Assembly: GCA_963682175.1 (NCBI GenBank)
Contig: OY821791.1
Coordinates: 17,264,542 to 17,328,541, forward strand
From: Triglochin maritima
Taxonomy: Eukaryota > Streptophyta > Magnoliopsida > Alismatales > Juncaginaceae
Length of the DNA: 64,000 nucleotides
Direction of reading: 5' to 3'
Part shown: positions 11,586 through 22,408 of the stretch, piece by piece
Layout: each line of letters starts with the position of its first letter
Position numbering within the stretch: the stretch's first letter is position 1
Program-made: the position numbers and the translations under genes
Notes under the pieces: model-generated
The model's database searches: none
Told to the model about the DNA's origin: nothing
The model's input: the letters and a program-made list of their open reading frames with translations, nothing else

Positions 11586-12273
11586 GGCACCTATCCTGGG
11601 ATGATGACCGACCGGGCTACGGCTCCATCGAAGGTGGTGTTGACCACGTGGTTCCTTGCGCGGAAGTGCAGACGCTCCTCACCGATCCCTTAGGCTCGTG
11701 TAGTCGCGTGTGGGGGGACGCGTCGCGTACTGTCCGTAAGACCGTATGTGCCTACGGTAGGTTTCCGAGGGAGACCCGTTGTTGTTGTTGCTGGACTGAT
11801 GTCCTTGTGGATCCTGTTGAGGGTCGTTGTTGTTGGACTTGGGTCCCGTTTACCCTGTTGAGGGACTTCATGCATTGCAGATGTGACATGACATGCTACT
11901 AGTATGATATGTTCATTTACCGTACTATTGCATGCATATAGGTGAGCTTGGCATACGGGGTTTCCCAATGGGAAACTCAGGCATCGTTGTTTGATTCATG
12001 TTTCAGGACCGCAGTAGGTTCTGCGGGGTGGTGACAGCGGGCACACACATTTTGGGGCCAGGATCCTCATCGGACTCTTCGAGGTCGTCGTGATTGCATT
12101 TCTTGTCTTTTCATTGTACTGTTGTAATCACATCTTTTGACAAAGTCTGTTGTATTATTGCTGCACCGACTGTTGATTTATTTGAGTGACATTCCCGTTG
12201 ATGAGTTTATTCTAGAAATCTCTTGATTGTTTAAAATTTTAAATTTTCCGCTGTTTCGGGATGTTACACCTAC

Positions 12274-12960
12274 AACTTCTCTATTGTGGCTTGGAATTAA
12301 TTAACACATGGAAGAAATATCAAAACTGGTGTAGTTATTAGTTGTCGCATCGATCTACATCATTAGGAACTCTTCGGATTTAATAAGATACTAAGTAATA
12401 CAATAATATAACATAATAATACAAAGTGCTAATAATATGGTAGAATGTTAAGATAAACATATGATCGTGGATGAAAATGTCAACTTCGAAAAACAATCAC
12501 GTCTAACATAATAAAACGTTAGATATAATACATGAAATAATAGTATATTGGTATGATATAATGTAATAATATATTGATAACTAAATAATAACGAAATATA
12601 AAGCAATCGTATTAAACTATAAATGAGAACATAATCATTTGGTGTTGATAAGAAGCGTGGAAGGAAATTGGCGAATAGGAAAATACAATTGGATTTGGGT
12701 AGTGGGTAGAAGTGAGATATGCATAATTTGAAAGTTGAAATTAACTGCAATGTTCATATAATATAATAATATTAAAATTTAAATGATAATATAATGATTT
12801 GGTGTTGATAAGAAACGTGGAAGGAATTTGGTGAATGGGAAAATACATTTGGTATGCATACATTGAAGTTTGAAACTGTAATATTCGTATAGAATATAAG
12901 ATATGCATAATTTTGGAAGGTTAATAGTGCAATTCATCAAGCATCTCGACAAAGAGCATG
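12274..12960. other. AT-rich spacer with an about 160-bp direct duplication
   Basis: A block starting 'ggtgttgataagaagcgtggaagg' at 12641 recurs at 12801 ('ggtgttgataagaaacgtggaagg'), together with the following 'tatgcataat' segment, so two diverged copies lie about 160 bp apart. No coding region or element end is recognised. Confidence 0.6.
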
Positions 12961-14056
12961 TCAATTATGAAAGAGTCCTTATACACGAACGCGGGCGTCC
13001 GTGACGCTCAAAATTTGGTTAGTGAGCGTCCAGTCAGCTTGACACGTTATCCTCTCCTTACGTGCCTTTTATTTATTTTTAAAAAAGAATCGACGGTTCT
13101 CTGAGTACGACGGTGGCTTTCCAAACCTCAGATAAGACAGCACGCAGACACTAATGCGGCGACGGTTCGGAAATCGAGGAAGGAAACAGATAGACCCATC
13201 GAAATGGAGAGTCCATCTTTGTCGTTGCGGAGTACCTGTGAACGGAGGAAGCCAAAAAATAGTTCCTCTCGGTGTATTTCACAACAAAACGAGAATGGAT
13301 TCGCCGAGTAATGCTCTCGCTAGCGAAGTTGTGGCTGAGCAGGTGGGTCGATTTAGATTATTTTCCCTACCTCGATTTGTTATTTACGAACTTTTGTTTC
13401 TTTATTCGTTTGTTTTATGGAAGCATCTACTACTTCCAGGAAACGAAGTGTGGCTGGACAATGTTCGAAAAACACAGTTCGGTAGGATGAAGGAAGTTCA
13501 GAAGGAGATTTTGTGGGGGACCTTTTTCGGTGACTTCCTACATTTTCCTAACATTTCAACGAACAATGAAATACTCGGTTGGTTCTTCGAACACTTTGAC
13601 GCGAATGGGGTGGGTCTGAGAATAGGATCAGGGGTATTCCCTCTTACAGCTGAAGACGTTGCCCTAATTTTGAGGCTAAGAGTGCATGGGAAGACAATTG
13701 TTATGGAACCCACGGGCGTACAGACGTGAGATGGGGTGAATCTTGACTACACTCATCTATTAGGTCATCTTACTGCTACTAGTGTGATGGGCGACCCCCA
13801 GGAGTGCGTTCGACTCCTGATTTGTTTCATTTTCAACCATTTTTTGTTCTTTGATAGAACACTTCGAACCAAGATGTGGTTCATGAAGCATTTGAGGGAC
13901 ATCAAACACATCAACAGATACGCATGGGCACGTGTAGTTCACGTAGCCCTGGTTCAGGGTCTGGAGGAAGCAAGCTTAGAACTACAAGAAAGGAGAATGG
14001 CCGGGAACTTCATTATGAATCAAGGTTGCGTCGACGGTTGTGTAGCAATACTACTA

Positions 14057-15288
14057 GTAAGCATTTTTAAACTTTTTAGTGTGTCCGGTTTAAGTTTAGT
14101 TTCTGTCCAAAATACGTTATGAGTCTGTCCGGAATTAGTTGTGTGAGTGTACAGATTTAGTTGTGTGTTAGTCGAGAATAAGATGTTGTGTCTGTCCGGA
14201 ATACGTTGTGGGCATGTCCGGAATAAGTTGTGTGTTTGTCCGGAATACGTTGTGGGTATGTCCGGAATAAGTTGTGTGAGTGTACAACTTTAGTTATGTG
14301 TCAATCTAGAATAAGATGCGTGTTTGTCCGGAATACGTTGTGGTCATGTCTGAAATAAGTTGTATCTGTCCGAAATACGTTGTGTGTCCGAAATACATTG
14401 TGGGCATGTCCGAAATAAGTTGTGTCTGTCCGAAATACGTTGTGTGTCATGTCCGGAATATGTTGTGGGTATCTCCGAAATAAAATGTGTGACTGTCCGG
14501 ATTTAGTTCTGTGTCAGTCGAAAACAAGATAGTTGTCTGTCCAAAATACGTTGTAGGCGTGTTCAAAATAAGTTGCGTGACTGTCTGGAATACGTTGTGG
14601 GTATGTCCGGAATAAAATGTGTGACTGTACAGATTTAGTTGTGTGTGAGTCCAAAATAAGATGGTTGTCTGTCCGGAATACGTTGTGGGCATGTCCGGAA
14701 TACAATGTGTGTCTGTCCGGAATACATTATGTGTCTGTCCGGATTACGTTGTGGCATGTCCAGAATAATTTGTGTGTTTGTCCGGATTAAGATGTGTGTC
14801 TGTTCGGAATACTTTGTGTGTCAGTTTTGAATAGGTTGTGTATCTGTCCAGAATACATTGTGGGTATGTCCATAATATGTTGTGTGTCACTCCGGGCCAT
14901 GTTCTGTCTGTCCGAATTTGTGTCTGTCCGGGTTATGTTGTGTGTCTATCCGGAATACGTTGTAAGTATGTCCGGAATAAGTTATGTGTTTGTCCGGATT
15001 AAGATGTGTGTCTGTCCGGAATACTTTGTGTGTCAATCCGGAATAAGTTATGTTTGTCCAGAATACGTTGTGGGTATGTCCATAATATGTTGTGTGTCAG
15101 TCCAGGCTATGTTCTGTATGTCCGGATTTGTCTGTCCGGTTTATGTTGTGTGGCTGTTCGGACTACGTTGTGGGTATGTCCGGAATAAGTTGTGTGTTTG
15201 TCCACATTAAGTTGTGTGTATGTCCAAAATACGTACTATAGTTGTGTCTGTCAAGTCCTTTTTAACATGTAATCTTTTCCATTTCAAG
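14057..15288 (+). other. Predicted intron of the Ulp1-like gene, filled with minisatellite
   Basis: The donor is CTA|GTAAGC and the acceptor TTTCAAG|GTG. Both exon edges are in phase 0, so removing 1232 bp joins two open frames without a frame shift. Most of the intron is the 22-bp TCCGGA-bearing repeat. This was predicted by eye only. Confidence 0.65.
14075..15240 (+). repeat. 22-bp minisatellite, array 1 (about 50 degenerate units)
   Basis: The unit is approximately GTCCGGAATAAGTTGTGTGTNT, varying from 18 to 26 bp, with a TCCGGA palindrome at its head. The strand shown is the sense strand of the host gene. Open frames here (for example 14794-15210) are repeat artefacts. Confidence 0.85.
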
Positions 15289-15835
15289 GTGTGGCTTTGT
15301 GAGAAATTCAAATTGGGGGAGCCCAGACGAGCATATCCACGGATGAAAAGTTGGACGGAAATGTTTGGGAAACGTTTAACCTTGAGGAAATGGGAGGAAC
15401 GGGGAATCACCTTACCTGAGACTTACAACGGAAAATTCAAGCTTAAAGGGGCTCCATCATTAAGTGAAAGGGAGCTGAAACTTATTAGTTCCGATCAAAA
15501 TCCTGCTCAAACAATGCGCCCAACAAAGTGTTCTGCCTCAAAGGGGTCGGCTTCAACAAACACTTTGCCAAAGCTGCAACTAAGAGACTGCAACATTCCA
15601 TGTGACCCGTTGCTACAAGAGTTGGAGCTGAGTGAGGTGAAGACGAAATGGCGGCAACCCGAAACGGCCCTTAAGAAGGCGACTGAAGAGGTTAACAACC
15701 TGAAGGAAGAACTAAGAATGTCCCACGAAGGGCGTCGGAGGTTGAGCGAAGAGATTGTATCTCTACGAGGGACAGGGGCATGTGAAACTGACTGTGGGGA
15801 GAAGACCCAAGATCTAAATATAGATGAGGGGGAGG

Positions 15836-16200
15836 ATAAGGAAGAAGAGAGGAAGAGAGAAGAGAAGAATAGAGAGGAGCAGTAGGAAGAAAATAGGTAG
15901 AGGAATGATAAGAAGAGAGTGGAGGAAAACAAGAGAGTGAAGGAGAAGGAGGAAGAAAAGAAGAGGGAGGAGAAGAAGAGAGAGGAGGAGAAGAAAAATA
16001 GAGGAAAAGATTGGAGAAGGAAGAAGAGAGGAAAACATTGGAGAAGCGGAAAGAAGAGGAGAAGGAAGAAGAGAGGAAGAGGGAGGAGAAGAAGAAAGAG
16101 GAGGGGAAGGAAGAAGAGAGGAAGAGAGAGGAGGAGAAGAAAAAAGAGAGGAAAAGGAAAGAGAAGGAAGGACAGAGGAAGAGGGAAGAAGGGAAACCAA
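15836..16200 (+). repeat. GA-rich low-complexity tract in the Ulp1-like gene
   Basis: Irregular GAAGAGA-type units encode runs of Glu, Lys and Arg in the plus frames. All three plus frames, and long Ser/Leu/Phe-rich minus frames, look open through parts of it, which is a composition effect. The gene's frame breaks here. Confidence 0.8.
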
Positions 16201-16701
16201 ACTGGGGTGTGAAAAGACAACGCTGGACAACCACCATAGAGCACCAGAGGAAAGATGATGAAGAGAGGGCTAAGAAGAAAATGGTGGAAGCGGAGTAAAA
16301 GAGAAAAGACAGAGCTACCCAGAGGAGCCTAAAGAAAAAAAAGGGAAAATGCCTGATGTTGGCATGGCTGCATTGGGGACGAGGACTGATGTTGACATGG
16401 CTGTATTGGGGACGTTGTCAGCTGATGAGGTGAACATGTTATTGAACTTGACCACACTCGGCAAGGACCAGAGAGAGGTGATCTCGAGAGGGGACATGTG
16501 TAGTCTAACACGCAGTGACCTGAAGGACTTATAACGCCTGGGATGAATATGGGTGACCAAACAATTTATGCTATGATTTCGGTTATCGAAAGAACACGAC
16601 AAACACAAAAAATTATATGCATATCAACATTCGAATCAGGCTGAATTGTGGGTGGCCAAGGCTGAGCAATTGATGAATTTATACTCCCTAAAATTAACGG
16701 A

Positions 16702-17118
16702 TTGTCTCCAATAGAGATCATAATCGCACAACCATGCTGGTCAGCAGGCCATTGGACTCTGGTGGTTGCCCATGACCCGTCCGTAAAGATCCTACAGTTC
16801 AACAGTATCTCTAGGGAGCTAGATCAAGGTGAAGATCCAAACCTGATGGTAGGCGCACATGAATGCACAACAGCTAAGCTGGCTAAATACTGGAGAGACA
16901 TGTTCAAGGTTAACTGGCCATTCAGAATCCTCAGGAAGAATAGCCAACGAAAACCACCGAGGAGCAACGATTGTGGAGCATATGTTTTATATTGGATAAG
17001 GTGCATAAAGCTAAAGCTTGACCCGACGAAGGAGACGGACCCCAAGACCATTCACTGTATCAGGGGCGAATTGGCGGTCTGGTTACTTAGGGACCTCCGC
17101 TCGTGTGTGCAAATATGA
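16702..17118 (+). CDS. Ulp1-like protease catalytic segment (C-terminal exon of the broken gene)
   Basis: This open segment of about 138 codons carries the ordered C48 signature: GHWTLVV (catalytic His), AHDPSVKIL (Asp), then SNDCGAYVLYW (nucleophile Cys). The spacing between His and Cys is about 80 residues, normal for the family. Just upstream, in another frame, lie the family-like words WVAKAEQLMNLYS, so a frame break separates it from the rest. No start codon of its own is credible; it is listed because the catalytic residues are all retained. The stop is followed within about 110 bp by the next minisatellite array. Confidence 0.6.
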   Translation: MSPIEIIIAQPCWSAGHWTLVVAHDPSVKILQFNSISRELDQGEDPNLMVGAHECTTAKLAKYWRDMFKVNWPFRILRKNSQRKPPRSNDCGAYVLYWIRCIKLKLDPTKETDPKTIHCIRGELAVWLLRDLRSCVQI

Positions 17119-17219
17119 AGACCAAGTTTTGGACTGTTTTCTTTTTTACCTGTACAAATTACAAACACTATTTTTTGGACGATAGGTTTGTTTGTTGGAC
17201 TGAATAGCTGCACCTTAAA

Positions 17220-17572
17220 CAAGACATGGTAGAACCTTAATCTAGACAGACCCACAACATAATTCGGACACACACATAACATAATCGGGACAAATATCAA
17301 ACTTAGTCCAGACAGACTGTAACCATAATTCGGACAGACCCAGAACATAAACCAGACAGACTAGAACTTTAATTTGGACAAACACACAACATAATCGGGA
17401 CATATCTCCAACTTAATCTGGAGAAACTGGAACCGTAATCCCGACAGACAACACAACATAATCGTGTTGTGTGTTTGTCCAGCAACAACTTAATCTGGAC
17501 AGACACACAACATAATCGAAACTTACCCGGAATGTAACCAGACATAGTAGAACCTTAATATGGACAAACACA
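17220..17572 (-). repeat. 22-bp minisatellite, array 2a
   Basis: Units read GGACAGACACACAACATAATC and variants on the plus strand, so the family unit is on the minus strand, inverted relative to array 1. It is cut at 17572 by the solo LTR A4 and resumes at 19154. Confidence 0.8.
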
Positions 17573-19153
17573 TGATTGACACCATTTCATGCATTTATTT
17601 GTGTCTTATATCCATTGTCTTGAACCTAAACAATGCCACGTAACGAGTTTTATGTTTGAGTTTCAGGAAATAAACATGATTGAGGAGAAGAGACATAAAA
17701 TGACATAAAAGCAAGAAAAAAAATACTAAGTTTCAAGACTTATGGACTAAGATGCACAAGAGAGGGACCCGAATGTAAAACGAAAGGGCCAATGTGAAAA
17801 TCAAGAAACTCCACACCATCATGAGGAATATTTTGGCAATTACATTCAGGCCGACACTCCAATAACCAAACTGAGTGTTTCCCATGTGAAAAATTGAATA
17901 ACTAAAGAACATATCCGAAAATGGGTTGGATCCGGGAAAAAGTGACCGCCAATTGGCGGTCCGTTTGTATCCGAATCCAACTCGGTTTCTCCAGGAAATG
18001 TGTTATGTGTTTATGTGTATTCTGAAAAGGTTTCATTAGGCCCATATCGGGGGATTCTCCCCGGTTACCTATTTTCATGCCTATAAATAAAACTCCTCCT
18101 CCACATTGTATTCACCCATTGCTTGGTGGCATTCTCTCTACTTGGGGTAAGTCTTGGAGCAAAAACTCAAGGTGCAGAAGAATGCTACTAGTAATATGAG
18201 TCATTTAATAAAATATTTTTTCATTGTTTTGTTCTCATGTTGTTTCTTTTTTATGCATGCTAGCTTAGTCTTATTTCTTTGATCTTAGGCTAAATTAGTT
18301 CGAATGTCTCCTTTCGTCTTTAGTTTAATTGCTAGAATAATGTGTAGTGAGTAGATCCATCCCCATTGGGGGTGGAGATGATGTTCATATATATTGAGAA
18401 GTTTGGATGTTTGATGAAGTTTTGATTGTGTAGACTTGCATGTTTTGTATGTTCATTGGGGGTATTTTAATCATCTACAAGTTGGGAATTTTTGATGGGG
18501 TTTTCCATAAGATTTAGACACTTCCCATGCCTAGTTTTCTCATGTTTATTGATTGAAATTTCCTGTTGCATATGCTACATGTCAGTTATGTGTTTGTATT
18601 TGTGTTTGCTTGCTTGATTGATTGAAGAAACTTTGTTTTGATGGGTTTTGCCGTAACATTTAGACACCTCCCATGCTTACCTTTGTTCTTCACACGAGTT
18701 TATGGTTTTTATGAGTCTTGCCATATCTTTAGACACTTCTCATGTTGAGCCTAATATTATGTTAATCAAGTAGTAATTGCCGATACGTTGTGTGAATGGA
18801 TTGATAGGTTTTGCCACATCTTTAGACATTCCTATGCATGAAGACACACACACGACACACACACAAACATGCTTACATGCATCTTTCATCAATTATTTCA
18901 CTTCATATGTGCACACACTCCTACCCTTAGGGGGTTCTCTTTCTGATTTCCAATCGTTCGTGCTTTCTTTCACATTTCGTACTTATTAGTTTAGTGTAGT
19001 TTAGCTTTAGCGTAATCTACAACTCTTCTCCCCTTTTTTGCCATCTGATTTTGGTCATACCAGAGGCTGCTCACCTCCCTACGGACGACCCGTACTTGCC
19101 GCATCTTCACCGACGGTTGTGCACTTGCGGTCTAAATTTAAAACAAACAAGCA
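17573..19153 (+). mobile_element. Athila-type solo LTR, copy A4
   Basis: This A-family LTR of 1581 bp starts TGATTGACACC and ends ...AACAAGCA. The flanks are ACACA on the left and ATACA on the right, a probable 5-bp target duplication with one change. Both flanks are the same minisatellite, so the insertion lies inside that array. The TATA box is at 18082-18090. The U3 palindrome at 17944-17961 is perfect (GACCGCCAATTGGCGGTC). Confidence 0.85.
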
Positions 19154-20275
19154 ATACACAACATAATATGGAGTGACAAAAATTTGAAATTTAGATGTTG
19201 TGTGTTTGTCCTTCAACAACTTAATCTCAACAAACACACAACATAGGGACAAACCAAGAATATAAACCAGACAGAGTAGAACCTCAATCTGGACAGACAC
19301 ATAATATAATCTGGATATGCTCATAACGTAAACTGAACAAACAAAAACCTTAATTTGGACAAACACACAACATAATCGGGACAAATCCCCAACCTAATAC
19401 GGACAAATTGGAACCATAATCCGGACAGACCCAGAATGTATATCGGACATGCTAGAACCTTAATATGGAAAGACACAATATAATCAAGACAAATCTCCAA
19501 CTTAATCCGTACGGACTAGAACCATAATCTGGACACACTCCACCATAACAACAACTTAAACTGGACACCTCAACACCTTATTCCGGACAGACACAACATA
19601 ATCGGGACAGATCTCCAACTTAATCCGGACAGTCTGGAACCATAATCCGGACAGACAACACAACATAATCGTGTTGTGTGTTTGTCCAACAACAACTTAA
19701 TATGGACATGCACACAACATAATCGGCACAATCTCAGAATGTAAACCGAACAGAGTAGAACCTTAATATGGATATAGACACAACATGATCTGGACAAACA
19801 AAAATTTGGTCTTCAGATGTTGTGTGTTCGCCCTTCAACAACTTAATCTGAACATACACACAACATAATCGGGACAGACCTAGAATGTAAACCGGACAGA
19901 GTAGAACCTTAATCTGGACAGACACACAACATAATCTGGACAGACCCAGAACGTAAACTGAACAGACAAGAACCTTATTCCGGACAGACACACAACATAA
20001 TCGGGACAAATCTCCAACTTAATACGGACAAACTGGAACCATAATCCTGACAGACCCAGAACGTAAACCGGACAAACAAGAACCTTAATCTGGACAAACA
20101 CACAACATAATCAGGACAAATCTCCAACTTAATCTGGACAGACTAGAACCATAATATGGACAAACACTCCACTAAAACTAAACATAACAAGGACTTAAAC
20201 TGGACACCTCAACACCTTAATCTGAACACACACACCATAATTGGGACAAATCCCCAACTAATTCCGGACAGATAA
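19154..20275 (-). repeat. 22-bp minisatellite, array 2b, with 110-bp higher-order repeat
   Basis: Units of about 22 bp are grouped in fives. Recurring members end in ACATAATC, CCAACTTAATC, GAACCATAATCC, CCCAGAACGTAAACC and AGAACCTTAATCT. The phrase 'cacaacataatc' recurs at 19991 and 20101, a 110-bp period. The strand is the same as the FAR1-like gene. Confidence 0.75.
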
Positions 20276-21673
20276 GATCAACAATTCAAATAACAACTGA
20301 AAATCCACCACAACTTATACTGGGGTGCGTAGAAGTTTCATCGTTTTACAAGAATTGAAAATAACAAGAAATCTTAAATATAGGAGGAAGTCCCTCGTAA
20401 TACAGATTCATGTCCCAATCACCGAAATCAAGATCCTTTCGTTTTGGTGCGATTGGGTGCAGCGGCAATGTGACCTTCTTCTTGAACTTTTTCTTCTCTT
20501 TTTGGCTGTGGTTTTTGTGGCTTCTTTTAATTATCTTATCAGCTAAAGAAACCCATCGTCTAGTCGGTTGTCTTCCTGGACGTTTGACCTTATCTGGATA
20601 GAGAACATATGTAACTGTGGTCCCAGGTTCAGCAAGTTGAGTAGGGAATTGGGTAGTTTGCATACGTGTCTTAAGCAATTCAATAGACTTAACGGCCTCA
20701 AGATACCTTTCGTGTGAAATAAAGGCTTCCTGTGTGATCCAAACGACACGACCCATTATGTCGTCGTGACGACGAAGTGCATCCTTCTCCATTACACCAA
20801 CGTCTGGGTACATCTTATCTCGATAGCTCCTTCGAATATCCTTCTGCCATCAATTACCGATGTAAGACTCCGGGAGCAACACATTAGGATCTAAGCGTGC
20901 AATGACAACAAAAATGTGGCAGCATAGAAGACCAACGTCCTGAAACATTCTACAATCACATGTGAAGTTCATAGATCTGATTTGTACTAGGAAACATTTC
21001 GACAGTAGCTGCTCACCAGACAATACACGTTCAGATACTTTGTAATGAAATGCGTCATCCGTATTAAACTCCTCCGTAATATCAGAGTATATCATCTTCC
21101 CAATTTGTAATTGTACTTTCTTGAAGAACCCTACCGTATACAACTCGCTCAACTGCCTCTCGAATGGATACATTGAAACCCATTGTGGACTCTTATGAAA
21201 ACAATTGAAATCTGCTTGAGCTTCCTTCTCATACTTTTGGTGGAGCGCGAGTTCATATTATTGAACGAACTGCTTAAGTGTGGTCTTAGATGTCAGGTAC
21301 TTGTCGAAAAAGGTGTTCATACTCTCGCTTGTCTGAGTAGATGCCATTCCCGCGAAGAAACAATCTTCAACAAATTCAGGTATCCAGGACCCTCGGATTA
21401 CATAAATTGATTGGAGCCAACTATGGTTCTAGAGGTCAAAATCACGAAGAAAACCCTGCCAATTACGCTCAAATTCTGCTGTGGTTTTGGAATCATATAC
21501 AATCAATTTTAGATCAAATAACATGTGCTTCTGATACTGCGTCGGCAACTTCACAGGAGCTTTGTTTATTATGTGCCATATACAAAATCTGTGCCTCGTT
21601 TCTAGGAAGACATTCCTTACAGCAGCAGTAATGGCGCCACATTGATCAATTATGATCGTTGGGGGACTTATAT

Positions 21674-22408
21674 CTGCATCATGGGGGCAATTTAAAAGTA
21701 GTGAGTCATATATTCAAAGGTACAGAAAACTACTTTGAAAACTTAATCCAGACAGATACAACGTATTCCAGACAGACCAACAAAGTATTAGGAACAGACG
21801 CACGACTTAAACCGGACAGACAAACGACTATATCCCGACAGACACACGGTTTAATCCTGACATACATTCAACTTAAACCAAACAGAAACACAACAAATTC
21901 CGAACAAACACACAATGTATTCGGAACACACACACAACTTAATGCGGACAGACACACGAATATATCTGGACAAACACAACTTAATCCGAACATACATACA
22001 ACTTCAACCGGATACTCACAACGTATTCCGGACATACACACAACTTATTCTAGACAGACACACGACTTAAAAAGGACTGACACGCAACTTATTCCCGATA
22101 GACACGTAACTTAATCCGGACATACACACAACTTAGTCTGGACAGAACCACAACATATTCTGGACAGACTCACAAACTTAATTGGAGACATGCACGTAAA
22201 CTTGATCGGGACATAGGTAAGACTTATTTTGGATATAACCACAACGTATTCTGGGTATACATACAACTTAAACTGCACAGACACACGACCTAATCCGGAC
22301 ATACATACAACTTAACCCGGACAGAAACACAACTAATTACGACAACTATGCACCTTAATCTAGACAACTACACCCCTTAAATTGGACATGCCCTGAATAT
22401 ATATGTAC
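21674..22408 (-). other. Predicted intron of the FAR1-like gene, filled with minisatellite
   Basis: In the minus sense the donor is AACA|GTACAT and the acceptor GATGCAG|ATATAAG. Joining them keeps the frame (phase 1) and brings LSCMN next to ISPPTIIIDQCG, which is how this family normally continues. About 90% of the 735 bp is the 22-bp repeat. A second short intron of about 60 bp is likely near 22790-22850. Confidence 0.65.
21720..22380 (-). repeat. 22-bp minisatellite, array 3
   Basis: On the minus strand the units read GTCCGGATTAAGTNGTGTGTCTG and variants, the same family and the same orientation relative to the host gene as array 1 in the Ulp1-like intron. Confidence 0.8.

Larger units (their letters stand above)
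8591..12268 (+). mobile_element. C-family solo LTR, C2, with nested LTR
   Basis: The LTR starts TGTTATATCCC at 8591 and ends GGATGTTACA at 12268. It is flanked by a perfect 5-bp target duplication, CCTAC (8586-8590 and 12269-12273), with no internal element region, so it is a solo LTR. Without the nested A3 insertion it is about 2.1 kb. It contains a CT-rich leader-like block at 8735-8795, a CGGTCGACCG cluster at 9.06-9.55 kb and a GC-rich irregular repeat region (9.78-10.03 kb, 'gatgttgtgccgg' units). The transcription sense is uncertain; the CT-rich block suggests plus, the TGTAAC-type end suggests minus. Confidence 0.8.
13154..17118 (+). pseudogene. Ulp1-like (C48 cysteine protease family) transposon-borne gene, broken
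   Basis: The N-terminal part contains LRIGSGVFPLTAEDVALIL, a plant-mobile-domain-like motif often found with transposon-borne proteases. A likely start is the ATG at 13295; the frame is open from 13154. An intron at 14057-15288 (GTAAGC...TTTCAAG) is predicted from phase-0 junctions that rejoin to give AILLVWLCEKF. A second, earlier intron from 13343 is possible. The middle is an acidic and basic coiled-coil-like segment encoded by a GA-rich tract. The C-terminus has the Ulp1 core: His in GHWTLVV, Asp in AHDPSVKIL and Cys in SNDCGAYVLYW. Damage: a TGA at 13727-13729 that looks like a decayed CGA, stops near 15883 and 15898, and frame changes around 16.0-16.7 kb. Such proteases cleave ubiquitin-like (SUMO) conjugates; activity of this copy is unlikely. 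Confidence 0.75.

Noticed and set aside
14075..15240. Regular short repeats resembling a CRISPR array
   Set aside because: Units are tandem and degenerate with no unique spacers, and the context is a plant transposon intron.
15507..16244. Long minus-strand ORF (245 codons), rich in Ser, Phe and Leu
   Set aside because: Antisense of the GA-rich coding tract of the Ulp1-like gene; composition artefact.
17220..20275. Centromeric satellite
   Set aside because: The array is short, degenerate, tied to transposon genes and interrupted; nothing shows megabase-scale satellite or centromere-specific retroelements.
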